Shown here piece by piece: positions 1 through 21,591 of a stretch of DNA of 64,000 nt (position 1 is its first letter; the number at the start of each line of letters is the position of its first letter). The notes under the pieces were generated by a model. The model was not told where the DNA came from. It saw only the letters and a program-made list of their open reading frames with translations, and ran no database searches. The stretch comes from Litomosoides sigmodontis (lineage: Eukaryota; Nematoda; Chromadorea; Rhabditida; Onchocercidae): the NCBI GenBank assembly GCA_963070105.1, contig OY718805.1, positions 4,026,001 through 4,090,000 of the forward strand. The letters run 5' to 3'. Position numbers and translations under genes: made by a program.

Positions 1-2074
1 GGCAATCTCAATATCTTGACCTGCTTCGAGATTCAGACTTCTAGTTGGAGATTCCAAGCTAGAAAATTTTATATTCAATGCAAATATTGCTATTATTAAC
101 TGAACTCTCAGACCCTTTCTTCCAGCTGAGGCTGGAAGTTAGACGTGTAATTGTTGCAAGATTTACAGCTCGTAAGTAACTTCTATAGTAAATGAATGGA
201 TGAAATGTGTGTTCTCCAAAAACACATGCGAACATCGCCACGGTGTTTGCATCTCAAAGTTAAGCAAAATTCATTATCATCTCATAATCAGATCTCATAA
301 TATTTGAATTGTTAGTAAGCATCACACCTTAATGGATTATCAGATTCCGGACGGATGAGTGCTGCTTGTATTGCTCCTTCGAAAACACTTCCACCATCAT
401 CTGAAATTCGTGCTGAGTGTTCCTTAACTTTTCACTCTTCCAGCAAATTGCATTGAGTTTAGTTAATTTGAATGAATTTTTCAATTGGTTTTTTTCAAAT
501 CAATCACTGTGATAAATGAATGAAATGTGTTTTCATTAAAAGCGGTCTCCAGTTCATCATTTAAAAACGATATCAGTACATACCAAGTATTCGAAGATTC
601 TCAAGTTTGAGACCAATTTCGTTTGAATCAGCAAAAAATAGTAATTTTCGAGAGTTATCATAAATTTCAAAGCGGTCACACACTGCTTCCACACGTCCAT
701 CTTCCAACATATTGAGAATCGCAGTTTCATATCCCGACATGTTACGAGCTTTTATGAAGACACCACGGTATGAGTCGATCGTTAACGCTTCATTCTACAA
801 TTCCACTAAATGCTTGATTTCCCGCATTCCCACGATGAATTTCCTTGGTTGTATGTTACACATCTAATACGAATTTTTAAAGAAGTCATTTACTTCTTGC
901 AGTAAATTGTCATTCTGTCGAAACAAAAAAAAAAAAAATGCTTCAACTTGCATCTGCCGTAGAAAGCTCTGCAAAATGCACAGGACGATCAAACTGCGCT
1001 TCGCCCATTATTCGAATGCTATCATCTCTAATTCTCATCGTACCCATTCCAGTCTGCAGCACATTGTGAGGAAAACATTTAAATGGATTAAAATAAAAAT
1101 GCCGGTTAAAGAAAACCAAAGTTCTTCCGTTTTGTTGCATTTCACATGTAAAATTTCCGCCTCTTTTTTGTGAATTAATTACACGTAGCCTTACTTCTTA
1201 TAACTCACCGGAATGGCCACAACAGGAATAGTGCTAAGAGGTAAATGAGTGGTGCGTGAAAGAAAAGAATATACCGTGGAAATGTCGAGAACAGAGATAA
1301 TCCATACGGTTAGTGCTAAATTCAATATGACGGCAACTGTAAGCGCGCAAATGAAACAATACAAACATCGCTTTCGCCAACCATAAACGCCAACTCTAAA
1401 ATCCCACGTATTACACCGAGCATAGCAGTTGCTACAAAGAAGTGCTTTTCTGCTCGATGAGAATTTAGCATCTGAATTATGAATTACACATCTAAATACG
1501 AATTTTAAAGAAGTCATTTACTTCTTGCAGCAAATTGTCATTCAGAAGTTTGGGAGACTTTTAAAGGCTTTAAAATTTTAATGGATTTGAGTACCAGTTT
1601 AAAAGTTTCATTGATGGAAATCACTGATATAGCTCTCTTTAGCAGTGATCTTTTAATGCTTACTTTTCACGTCTTCCGAAAGATGTTAGCGTGCCAATTA
1701 TTATTAATTATTCAGATGTTTCTATTGACTTCAACTCACAAATATGCAAATTCATCTCCTCAACCGCTTATCGACGACTTCTAAGATGAACTTACCATCT
1801 TACTGTCTAATGCACTTGAAGTTTTACAGGTTTTATGACAGTAACGTGCATACATATGTATATGTGTATGCATATATACATATAATGTATACCTGTAAAT
1901 GTCAGATTCAGTAAGTGGTTTAACATCAGAATGAATAACAGCGGTGGAATATGGCGGTACGATAGCGCCTTGTAAGGGTGGCGGCGAACGATTGAAGTCG
2001 TATGCGCTACGACCCCAAACAGGTTCGGCACTTCGTTGATAGAGCGGAAGACGATTGATCACATCAGTGTTCAT
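1..2074 (-). CDS. sgn-1: Gamma/delta-type sarcoglycan, 5' part (3' end beyond the window)
   Basis: Sarcoglycans are type II membrane glycoproteins of the dystrophin complex at the muscle membrane. Exons read on the minus strand: 2074-1893, 1395-1275, 1053-952, 794-584, 427-328 and 58-1, with continuous phase. The first exon encodes a cytoplasmic tail of about 60 residues. The second carries the family signature VGVYGWRKRCLY followed at once by one membrane helix (residues about 72-95). Later exons match the extracellular part: GMGTMRI, KLLFFADSNEIGLKLENLRIL and LESPTRSLNLEA. The C-terminal cysteine cluster must lie beyond position 1. The start ATG lies directly behind TTTTCAG, a good spliced-leader acceptor, although an extra 5' exon at 2940-3014 would also join in phase. 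The intron leaving 952 begins with GCAAGT, a GC-AG intron. The symbol is by homology to the C. elegans gamma/delta-type gene; family assignment is firm, subtype less so. Confidence 0.87.
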
Positions 2075-5044
2075 CTGAAAACACTTACTTCACTACATCT
2101 GTACAGCAATTTGTAACTTTTGTGTTTTCATTTTTGCAAATTAGCATACTATAAACGACTAACGTAAAATCATAAAAGCAGTTATCCGACAGACTGACCA
2201 GAAGTTGTCTGAGCTACGCGGAAGTGTCATTCAATTAACAGCATTCTTTTCGTGTAATTTAAAAAGTTTTTTTAATGTTCAAAGAGATTACAAAAACCAA
2301 AAGACAAAATTTTGGATCGATTTTTCTCTCGTCCAAAACATAACCAAACGCAAATTTATTGACTCACACTTCATTTGAAGATGTATTACAGAGTTGAGTA
2401 AAAAAAAAAATAAATTTTATATATTCAATAGAAATAAGCAATTTATAGATAGCTGGTAATGACACAATGAAAGATAAACGATGGGTTGGCAGGAAAATTA
2501 ATTTTTACCTACTCCTTTTTGCCAAACTAGAAAAGAGAAGGAAAATTGCAACATAAGACTGATCATAGCTGTTAGCTACCTCTGATCGTACTCGGCGATT
2601 GATTCAGCTCGATTGAGCAAGCAATTTCGATAAATGATAAACGATGAAGTGAATGAATAACGTGACCCACGGGATAATCCTCGATAACGAGTGATGATGT
2701 ACTTGAATCTGAAAGTGATAAGTCTCACGTGACCTCTAACTCAGTCAATTACAATTCCACAGCACAACTCTACAGACGTACAGTGATCGAGAATAGGATA
2801 TTGCGTGTAATAACTTGCAGTATTGATTGCGTATGAATAGATTAGGAAAGTGGTGTATTCACAATAAATAAATTATTTCGTAGTTTATTGGTGCTGCCAC
2901 ACTCGATCGATCCTCCTCAGTCTTGAAGCTCTCACTCACCTCAAGTTCGCTCTTCAATCTGCTTCTCAAACTTACATTCTTTACATATTGCTGCTGTTGC
3001 TTCAGCTCAGTTAGCTTAGAACTTTCCGCAAAATTGAAAATTCAAGCAGCACCTTTCATCCCCCAACAGCTGCTCCTCCTGGTTGAGTAGAGGATAGTGA
3101 TATCAGTGATGCTAAATCGTTTCATCAAATACACTCCGTAACATACACCGGGAAGTACCAGTTGAAAAATAATGCATACGTAATTTTGTTAATCAATCAG
3201 TAAGCAAAAATTTTGTGTGAACTGATAAGATAATATCATTATCCCGCGATAATGTAATCTAACGTGGCTTTTCTTTTCCTTGCAGCGAACTGTGAAATCA
3301 CTAAAACATAGATGTGAGGCTTTTTTAAACGAAAATATTTGGAGCAATAACGAACGAATACTGTAATTATGTGATTATAATCAATGTTTTAGGATTACTA
3401 ATTTCATTTTATCCCTAAACTTGAGATTTTGGACAGCTAAAATGCAGGAGGCACTTTCTTCTCACTGATAACATGTTGTTAACACACAAAAAAAGTTATC
3501 AACAATTTTCGCATGTGGCAGGAACGATGATAAGTTAGATGCTTGCTGCTAGGTTTTATCAACCAAATCTTCACAGCACAACTGCTTTTAATGATTTTTT
3601 AATTAGTGACGTCTTAAAATTCCATTCCTTGATTGTCACGAAGTGTTTCCAATTTTCATGTTTACATGACTTTTTAATTTAATTTAATACTGTGCATTAA
3701 CCGTGCTAAAAAAAATGTTAATTTACTTTGCAAGAGAAATAATTTGTTTCAAAGCAATTTTTACTTCAATCAGGTATGGAAGTTTCTGTCTGTGATTTAC
3801 CCTGAGTGTTTTTAGTTTGCTGTAAAGTTTTCAAAAAATTAATACCAAAAATATCACTCGTTTAGCAAATGAATTAAAAGCACAACGAACACTGTGCGTA
3901 AATCATCAAATGAAGAGAAATGAGAGGAATTAATTGAGTAACAAATTTAGTGGATGATTTGTTTGATTAAACGTGAAATACTGCCAACAGTTCATACGGC
4001 GTCGTACATCTGGCCCAACGAAGATGGAATTTATCTTCATAATAAATTTGGCAAATGCTTGGATGTCGACAAATTTGTGTTTAAAGAATCGTCTTTGACA
4101 AATATGAAGAAAAATAGTTTCATATGTGATAAGCTGAATGAGATCAAAACTCGGACAATATTTTCAAAAATATAATTTCTTATATTCAAAATAAATCAAG
4201 AACACTTAGATTTGAATGTTCAATGCGATCGATCGTTAATCGAAGTGTTCCACTTCACGAAGTTCGACATGCTCATGTAATCCAAGCTGAGTGGTATTTC
4301 TTTTTGTGTTGGTATGTTGGGAATTAATATCCTATGAAGTGAAATAACACGTAAACTTCTACTGCAGTTGTATTGTCACTCACTTCACTTTTCATTGCAA
4401 TGATAAGGATAAGGATCGCGTGCTATTTTTAAACTCTTTCGTATCGATCTAAAATTGTTGTATGAAATTACAAGCACAGGTTGAGTGCAAAACAAACTAC
4501 ACTGATGTCAGTGCAATAATACATTGACAGATATCTTAGGAAGTTGGAAGGATGGGATAACCAACGGATGTTCAACACTGCTAGGCCATATCTTTTTTAA
4601 AAATGAAATTACTTACTCCCTTTGATCATACAGTTCGAAGATGAAAATGTACGTTGAAACAATCTTGGAGTTAATCACACCGATCGTCCAGTGAACTAAC
4701 TCATTTTCAGAACAAACAAGCAGTTGAAGTGATTTGCGTGGAGGGTAATTAGCGGTTGGAACAGACAGGCTACTGGTTGGTGCATTATTAGGAGGGGTAT
4801 ACGTGAGAGTGGTGCATGTTAAAATACTTGACTGATCCATCACTCCAATCTTCCCCTTTATGCTCTCTTTGGATCACATTCTGTAATGGCAGTGCACTTT
4901 ACTGCTTCTATAAAATAGAAATGAAAGTGCCAGTTTAGACGTGCGATATTTTTTGCTTTTGAAGCCAACTGTTTGCCGCATAAAAGCGTTATAATGATTT
5001 GTGCAATTTGTTTTTTCATTCATTAAATTCTTTTATAGATCATT
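2075..5044. other. Divergent intergenic region, sarcoglycan / DIMT1
   Basis: About 3 kb of AT-rich DNA between two divergent genes. Short open stretches at 3954-4175 (+) and 4613-4843 (-) have no recognisable product; the latter ends in a good GTAAGT donor, but joining it to the sarcoglycan exon at 2074 would give an in-frame stop. A 25-codon open stretch at 2940-3014 (-) with a GTGAGT donor could be an upstream sarcoglycan exon. GATA-type and E-box motifs occur near 2.72 and 3.22 kb. Confidence 0.5.
2719..3255. promoter_or_regulatory. GATA-factor and E-box motifs upstream of sarcoglycan
   Basis: Near 2719-2735 GTGATAAG is followed by TCACGTGA, a CACGTG E-box. Near 3225-3255 ACTGATAAGATAATATCATTA continues into TATC and a further GATAATG, giving several GATA cores in both orientations. 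TGATAA is the typical nematode GATA-factor core. The motifs are seen; regulatory activity is inference. Confidence 0.3.
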
Positions 5045-7011
<1,967 letters not shown>

Positions 7012-7174
7012 TGAATAGTTGCATATAAATACTCATCAGGTATCAGATAGCTCAAGAAATCTCCGTAACATTTTATGATCGACTGAAGTGCGCTCATAAT
7101 TGCACGGCACTCCGACATTGCAAAGCAGCAATGTCCATAATAAATCGATATTTCTCTTCACTTCTTTTACATTC

Positions 7175-13798
<6,624 letters not shown>

Positions 13799-14460
13799 TA
13801 ACGCTTATCTATCTAAATGTTTTGAAATAAAATAGTCAACACTCCTTCCGTAAGACTCATTTTACCTATTGGAAATGATATGTTCGTTTACTTAAAAGGG
13901 GGAAAGCGTGATTTCATTAATATTTTTTGTATTTAAGCAATATAAAATATGTGATTGTGTAACTTCATAACTCAGTACCAAAGACAGCTTTTTCAAAATT
14001 TCAACAATTATAAATTAAAATTATAAACTTTCAATGAATACAGTTTTATTATCTTCAATGGCAAATTAAAAAAAAGAAAAGAGAAAAGAGAGAGAGGCGG
14101 TCAATGCGCTGAACAACAAAGGAACGCTATAACTAAAATTAGTAAAAGCCCGTGTGGCAGTTGTGTGCAAGAAAAAAGAGGCAAAGGAATAGCTCCGTCG
14201 CTACCAGCAGCATCTATGTGACGTGTTTTGATAATTTTAAAAATAAAATTGAAGAGAGAAGGAAACGTTGATAGGAGGAATGCATCAGCAATGTAGAGCT
14301 CATCATCACAAATAAAAAGAACGAGAGAAACAGTTTTCCTCCATCCTATCCGATCTCATCTCACTCAACCGAAATTTCTATCTTTACAAAGCAACTCACT
14401 CTCAATCTCACAATCAACCAACCTGACGTTTTCTCTATGTGCCAAAAGATTCTCACTATC

Positions 14461-14464
<4 letters not shown>

Positions 14465-14494
<30 letters not shown>
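14465..14494. repeat. (CT)n microsatellite
   Basis: About 15 uninterrupted CT units upstream of the RNase H1 gene. Confidence 0.95.
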
Positions 14495-14496
<2 letters not shown>

Positions 14497-15004
14497 ATAA
14501 GAGGTAAAAAATGAATGAGAGGATAGAAAGGACAAATGGAAAAATTCATTATCATCCATTCATTTCGGTTCATAACTCCCCCACACGCACACACATAACA
14601 CTTCATCCCATCCTGACCGTTCTCTCCTATTTTACTGCTCAGTTCCCTTCCTCTTTTTCCTTGCCATCCATTCATAATCGATGTTCACTTTTAAAATGAA
14701 CAAAAAGCAAACTTGCAAATATCGTTTTCACGTGTCACCCACCTGTCGCACCTGTGCCATCCATATCCATACACCATTCTACTCCATTACTCTTCTTTGC
14801 TCTACCACCGGGAAATCAAACACTAAGAATTTGTCGTTGCAATAAAAATCCAATAATGTAAATTACTTGTATAGTAAATTATACTTTTATTCCTATTTGT
14901 TGCACAGAACACTTTTTGCAATAACACAGTGTTACTAATCTATTTGTTATTAGCAAAAAATGCTTATTCCAAATATCGTCACCGTTTATCGAGCAAATCT
15001 ATGA

Positions 15005-15041
15005 TGACTTAAGTCACATCATAACGTGATGAGTCACGTCA
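15005..15041. promoter_or_regulatory. Cluster of bZIP-like palindromic sites
   Basis: TGACTTAAGTCA (15005-15016) is a perfect 12-base palindrome made of two AP-1-like half-sites. It is followed by ACGTGATGAGTCACGT (15024-15039), which contains the AP-1 core TGAGTCA and a CRE-like TCACGTCA. This is about 1.2 kb upstream of the RNase H1 start. The palindromes are seen; binding by bZIP factors is inference. Confidence 0.4.
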
Positions 15042-17044
15042 TGAGATCCACTATGCACATATCGAACGAAGACGGGTCGTGTCCTTCCTTCAAATCTTTC
15101 ATTTTTCATTTACTCTAAAAGTTGAATAAAACAGTATTACAAGTAGGAAGGAAAAAGCATTCATCAAAATGGCTTGAATCACAGAATTACAGAATGCATG
15201 ATAGATTGTTGAAAGTGAGAAATGTCCACATCCAATTTCCTACAGAAGGTCAAATGTAAAACTAATGAAGTTACTTCACGTGAAATCACGCCTTGAAACA
15301 TTACAAAACTATTCTTTATATTCTAATTTACAGACCTTCTGGACGTATGAAGCAGTCAATGTGATGCTAAATTTTAAGTACACATTCATACAGACAGCAC
15401 TTCCGAAATGTAATTCATGGCGAGAAATAAAATGATTGAGATAGTGGATCGGTGATAACAGGAAAATCGTTCGTAATGAATGAGGTAGTATCTGTACAAC
15501 CAATGATTTGTCAGTGAAATCTGCAAATAGTTGATTAATTGCATAAAATCAATAATTCTTTCACGCAAGGCGTCTAGGTAGTGCAACTTGAACAACCTTA
15601 AATATTCACTGTTAACACATTATATCAGATGTTATCAAGGTATAGGATGATGTTGCATCGATTAACTTATTCAGTACAGTTTTTAATTTCACAAGGACTT
15701 AAAGTGCTGTTGTGGATAAGATGGCAGTAAAGTCACACACTGGCAATAACTTTGTTAAAAATTCGCAAAATACAAATTTCAAATTAGAAAGTGTTTTATG
15801 GATTCTTTTACTTCAAATTTCACATGGCAAACTTTTTTCTGTCTTCTCAATTGTCTTTTTATGTGTGTATCTGCAAATTAATTCACATTCAATTTCTGGT
15901 TGACTTTCCCTACGGCAGTTAGCGAACTGTCAAGCTCTGACAGTCAACGATTACATTCCTCATTTCAAACCTTATCATATCCGCTTGAATTATCACTTCA
16001 CTATATATTCTAAAGTAAAGATCTGATACTGTGAGCTACATTATTTGAATTGTTTCAAATTTATAAAAAAAACCAATGCGTCTTTGTCTAATATCATTTA
16101 ATAAATCCAAAGTAATGTGGGCAGTAAATACAATTAGCGAAAAAATATAAAGAACGAATTACGAAAAAGAAACTATTATAAAAAAAGAAATAAATTCCGA
16201 TTACAACTTTTATAAATTACTCGCACCAACTTGACGCAATGTACCCATGTTATGTTTTCATGTAAGCATGACAACTAATAATTAACACTGAAAATTATTA
16301 CCAAATTTATCTTTCATTGATTTCAATATTTGGTGATTCTGCATTCTTTCATTGCTCAATATACTCATGAAACTATTATTTTGAGTAAAATATTAATAGC
16401 AAAAATACATCAAGAATGCAATCCACTGAGCATGTTACATTCACCTATTCTTCGGAATATGAATAATCCTTCTTTCGATTCTCACTGTCTCATCCAAATT
16501 AATACATTTTAATTTTAATCAGGCTAACAAACAGACACGATGCTCTGGATCGTTATTTACAGCTAGATTATACCGATATTTACAGCTAGGTGGTACCGAT
16601 ATTTACAATTAGATGACATACAACATATCAGTGCACGATACATAAGTTTTAATAAAAAAAAAATCAGCTTATGGAAAGTTATTTAAGTCAAACGATATAA
16701 CAAAATTTGTGCTTATCGTACAAGAGGTGGGACATGCATTAAATTCTCGAAGCCATGAGATATGTTTCGAAAATTACCAAGGAAAATAAGTATAAAATTA
16801 TTTTAGTTCACGAAAATAAATATTCTTTTAGCTTTTCTAGTTACGATTAAAATAAACATGGTAAGACAAGTATTATGAAAGCAAAATTTATTTCTTATGT
16901 TCAGATATGAATCTTTAAATTCAAACAAGAATCACCCACTTTTTTTGTTAAATTCATAGTTTACATCAGTTTCAAAAATTGTCAGTAAAAAGCACTAGTT
17001 TAATATGATAATTCATAAAGTATGATGCTTAATTTTTTCTGAGG

Positions 17045-18429
17045 TCAATTTTTGAGGAACTCTAACCTAGCACGCATCTCATCATAGTCAACACCATGTC
17101 CTTCAGCGCCCGCCAATATGTTTTCTGGTTCCACTGCAAGTGTGTCCTTGACAGCAGACGGCGCTTTACCCAGTTCACCGGCTGTAATTTCATACAATAT
17201 CCGATCCACTTCTTCCTGCAAAAATTATCGAAAAATATGATAAGTTGGAAGCACACTTGTCCTTTATACAGAAAAAGATCTAATAGGAAGAAGCCACATT
17301 GAGCTACTAATTAGTACAGCAACCGGTTTATGTTAAGTTGCATTACACTCAGCTAATTTTTCATTTAGCAGGCAGTATGGGAGAACCAAACAGCTTTAAT
17401 AATTTCAGAAGCAACAGAAAATCTATTGCAAAATTCCACACTCATCCACTCAGGTGTAACTCATTCCAAAATATGTAATGAACCTTGCTTATTGTATAAG
17501 CGTACCTGTGCCTCCTCTTCAAGCTCCTCTGGTTCCATTGATTCCATGATTTCCTCAGCCATTTCATCTATAATGCCTATTTTCGCCATCTCCCTCGAAA
17601 GTTCGCGCATTGTTGACATTATTTCAGGTACCTTAAATTCATATAATTCATAACATATAGCGAGAGCTTCGGGGAGCTCACTGAATTTTTCCTGTTGGTG
17701 TCAAAATTCACCACAGACTGGTTGCTTAAGCATCGCTGTATGAATAATGAAGTCTCATTTTCTTAACATCTGTACTAAACACAACCTTCACTAGTTGCTG
17801 CATGTTTTTCATCACATCTGTAGATTGCTGCAGCGAGCCAGCCATACGGACCGTAGCAAGTTGCTGTTGCATCCCCATAACAACTGAATTGATCTGTGCC
17901 TTTGTTCCATGGATTTTTGACACCGCCTTAAATAAAATTTACATTGAGATTGAAAAGTGAGCCGACGATACAAATTTAATTAAAGTTCGATTGTTGCAGT
18001 GACTCGTTATCCACTAAGTTTATACCTAGAAGTATTTCGAGCCAATTACTACATCTCATCTCTTGCACCGAAACTGATAATGTAACTTACTTTTCTTGAC
18101 TGTAAGATAGACTTTGCAAGCACGACACATACATCTCTGTCGCCTTTCTTCGCTGATTCCTTTATCTGCCTTTTAACCTGTATTCGTTTAAAACATGAGT
18201 ATGTAAATTTCTATTTTAAAAATAACACCAGCGGTCAAAGTCGCGAATGAAGTTGAATGGTGCAAAACAAAGCTTTTCACAAATTCAAGAGAGCAACCTT
18301 CATTTCTTCCCGTTCGATGGCATGAATCTGACGGTCCAATTGTCGCAGTTCAATTCGCATTTTACGTTGAAGCTCACGAACAGCCTCCTTCGTGTCGACT
18401 TTTTTGTCCCGTCCAAATATGCCCATCAT
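17045..18429 (-). CDS. vps-24: ESCRT-III subunit CHMP3 / VPS24
   Basis: Core ESCRT-III filament protein for endosomal sorting and membrane scission. Exons (minus): 18429-18298, 18177-18091, 17926-17786, 17631-17506 and 17215-17045; 657 nt, 218 residues against 222 in human CHMP3. The order of features is typical: short hydrophobic N-terminus MGIFGRD, a basic helical core (VCVVLAKSILQSRKAVSK, MAGSLQQSTDVMKNMQQLVK), then MRELSREMAKIGIIDEM, an acidic EPEELEEEAQ stretch, VDRILYEITAGELGKAP, and a C-terminal MIM-like helix MRARLEFLKN that should bind VPS4 MIT domains. The ATG pair lies directly behind TTTGAG, a weak possible trans-splice acceptor. Two of the four cis-acceptors are TTTAAG rather than TTTCAG. 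The sequence matches CHMP3 rather than other CHMP proteins throughout. Confidence 0.97.
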
Positions 18430-20244
18430 CTCAAACAAAAAAACACAAGTGATGATGAATCATCGTTGTTATCGTGACGAGAGAAATGCAACGTCGATAG
18501 AAATCTATATTCATCTTCTAACCGAATTTTAACCTCAGCTTTCATCTAACCTGCATTTTGCGCATCAGACTTAAAACCGGGATATCCCACACCTCTCGGA
18601 AACCTAACCGCATCATATATCCAAGCCATGCAAAACACCACTGAAAACACCAACTTTCACGCAGCCCACCATGAAATCTGTACAAGCAGCGGTAAACTAG
18701 CATCCGAGTGCGTACGACGTTTGTGGATTCTGAACTTCCTTGCTTTTCGAGCATACCTGAAATGAGTTCATTATGGCATTGCAGTTCTGTTCGAACGTTT
18801 CACGAAGAAAGACTTTCCAACACTTCCAATATTTATGAAAGTGCAACGAAAAATATCGTATGCTCTCCTTAATGCAAAAATTTTTCAACGGATGAAAGGA
18901 GGTGATTGATGACGAGAATATTTCATTTTAAACAAATCATACATGTATGTTTCATCCTCTCTGATACCTCTCGACGCAGCACAGTTACAAATATGAGCAT
19001 TTTCTCCAATTAGACAATTAACTTTCCAGTCTGCCGTTAAATTGTTGCTAAATAATACACGTCGCAAATATAAATCGCGTCAGTACACGTCATAAATCTT
19101 ATGTAAAGTATTGCATTAAGTAAGCTACATGCATTACTATTATTATCATTATTGTGGCTGAATCGCATGAATTATCTTTCTCCTAAGCGAAAGCTACCTT
19201 TAATCAAATTTCTTTTTCCTAGAATGTGTGACTAATTGATAAATGATTTTTCAAACAAATGGATGTTCGTTCTTTATTTAATTTTCTAAATTAAAAATTA
19301 CTTCTCAAGCATTTCATGTGTCATTTGTTGCCTTCAGTGCTGCCATGTCCGTTCCCTTAAACAGTTTTCATCTTTCATCTTAAACATCATTGGACAGAAT
19401 GCGATGAAAATAAAGCAGTTGCAAAAATAACTACATGAAGTGGTTGACTGCAAGCAATTTTTCCAATAAGTTTTGCAGAGTGAAAATTAAAAAATATATG
19501 AATTTAAGAGAATTAATAATTACAGTTTGTAACGTGACGATGAAAGCAAAATTTCATTAATCTTCCCAGTGCACTGCTGCAATATGTGAGCGAGAAAATT
19601 TAGGAGCAACTCTTCGAACTAAAAAAACATTCTTACACTTCAACAACGTTGCCTCAATTTATATTAAACTTTTTTCAATTCTCTTTTAATATTCATCGCT
19701 GCTAGTACATTGGAAGTTTTAAATGAGAAACTCAAGGGATGGTTTTTATTTTGTCGAAAAATTTTTTTCTTTATTTCTCCGATCACGTCGGAAAAATTAT
19801 TCCTTCATTTATACATTCTAATAATATGATTCCTATTTTTCACCTTCTCATGCTCCTTCAGCTACTGATCTTAGCAATCTAACACATCTAAGGAAATTGC
19901 GCTTCATTTTTCTAAATCGATAAATTCGTAATAATTGCCATTTACAGTATTTGTGTAAACTAGCTGCATAAAGTGAAACTAAAAACTTCAGCAAAGTAAT
20001 CACATATAAAAACTAAGCTAGGAATAAAGTAAGTAAATGTACAAACATGCAACGTAAGCATATGTATTCTCGAATGAATTAAAGAATATGCTAATACGTG
20101 GACACTAAACGAAACGTGATCCTAAAACTGCAGCACAGCAAGTTATTTATGTAAATTTTCCAATAAAATGAATCAATAAAGATTAGTTCTTTTTCCAATC
20201 CATCCATCTTTCATTAATTCATAGCACTTTGAGTGAGTGGTCGT
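18430..20244. other. Divergent intergenic region, CHMP3 / MSS4
   Basis: About 1.8 kb between two head-to-head genes, probably containing both promoters. Short minus ORFs at 18542-18754, 18697-18888 and 18885-19067 overlap in different frames, have no family match and are treated as chance. Confidence 0.5.
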
Positions 20245-21135
20245 ATGATGACTATGAAAGAGGTTGTACAAAATGTAAGTGTTGTTGAATTGGCACGCAC
20301 TTAACTGAGTAAGTGCGCTAAATACGATCGCATGAAATAAAAACTGTACGTGTAATTCACGTATAATTCTCATTGTGTAATTTCTTCAGAACAAATTGTA
20401 ATTTTTATATGAAATGCATATGGAAAGTTAAATTTACAGCTTTTCACGGAAAATGTGCCTGCAAAAAACGAGAGATGTGATAGCAAAAATGAAAAGCAGG
20501 ATTTTAGTGAGTTAGTGGACGAGCAACAAAGAAATAAGAAGAAAATTTCATGTCGTCGTTGTCAATGTGTCGTTTTTCATGCTAAACAAGTAACATTCCT
20601 ACAAGGTAAATTGCAATTTTTTCCTGATCAGGTTAGTCTGTGTAAGCTAACATGTAAGGTGTAATGATATGCGGGATTTTTTCGATCACGAAGTGATCAC
20701 GATGTTTTCAGTACACCACACATAGGAATGTCGCAAAAAATTTTTTTTTTGCCAACTCACTTATCCTCTCATATCTTTTTTTAACATCCCAAAATCTATT
20801 AAATCCCAAACCCTCCAACTTTTCAAAAGTTTCCTTTTGCAACATTATTTATACTGTCAAAATGTGTCACTTTTCCCATTTTTTTTTTGTTTTCAGGAAA
20901 AGACCCAAAAGAATTAAAAGAAATGAGCGTTGGTGGAATGGACGGAAAAGAGACGGAGAAAACGGATATTTGGTGGTTTACAGCAAACGAATATGCATTT
21001 GACACTATCGGTTTCCTGACTGTGGATGATCTGGATGTCCTGATGTGTGGCGATTGTGGGTTTGGTCCCATTGGATGGCGTACGTCAGATAACAAGAATT
21101 TCTGGATTGCTGCTGAACGAATGAGCTATGTTTGA
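20245..21135 (+). CDS. rabif: MSS4 / RABIF, Rab-binding zinc protein
   Basis: MSS4 is a small zinc-binding protein that holds nucleotide-free exocytic Rab GTPases. Exons: 20245-20274, 20440-20605 and 20897-21135; 435 nt, 144 residues, slightly longer than human (123). Visible features: ELVDEQQRNKKKISCRRCQC, where CRRC is the first CxxC zinc pair, and MCGDCGFGPIGW, the second CxxC pair and family signature, followed by DNKNFWIAAERMSYV at the C-terminus. The middle exon has no in-frame ATG; the ten-codon exon at 20245 with a perfect AAAT|GTAAGT donor supplies one in the right phase. This start is inferred, whereas the two larger exons are secure. AATAAA-like signals follow the stop near 21242. 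Confidence 0.93.
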
Positions 21136-21591
21136 ATTTTGCTTGAGAAGCATGGTTTATTCGCAACAAGAAATTATCTGATGCTCATTATCTGACCCAC
21201 AGAGTTTTAATGCTTAGCAGCAATTTGAATTGACTTAATAGAATAAAAAATAATAAATATAAATGATAGACCTTCTCAGTTACTTTCTGATATCTTTTTT
21301 CTTTGAAAATTAATAAATGTAAATTTACATTATTTTGTTTCATATATCTCGATTTCTTCCTTAATCCCCAAATTAATAGGTCAGACCAAAGAAAAGTTTA
21401 CATGCTATTTTTCGCTGCAACTATTTCTCACAGTTGTAAAAGTAATAAAACTTCTCACTAACTTTCATTTCTGGACAACGTTAAAAAATGCAAGTAAGTG
21501 TTTTCAGGATTTGGCTTAAAATATTCGAAATTTCGTAATCTGTAAGTAATTGTGTTAAAAATTATACCGACATAACACTGATTCTATCTTT
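21136..21591. other. Convergent intergenic spacer
   Basis: 456 bp between the stops of MSS4 (+) and the metalloproteinase (-), AT-rich, with AATAAA sequences for the plus gene near 21242-21260. No other feature seen. Confidence 0.6.

Larger units (their letters stand above)
13799..17044. other. Intergenic region, RNase H1 upstream / CHMP3 downstream
   Basis: No gene recognised. It holds a (CT)n tract at 14465-14494 and a cluster of bZIP-like palindromes at 15005-15041. Short ORFs here (for example 14361-14675 and 15712-15903) have biased or AT-driven composition and no family match. Confidence 0.5.

Noticed and set aside
4613..4843. Minus ORF ending in a GTAAGT donor as a sarcoglycan 5' exon
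   Set aside because: Joining it to 2074 gives an in-frame TGA, and no partner exon was found.
18542..19067. Three overlapping minus ORFs upstream of CHMP3
   Set aside because: Different frames, no splice link to CHMP3 and no recognisable product.
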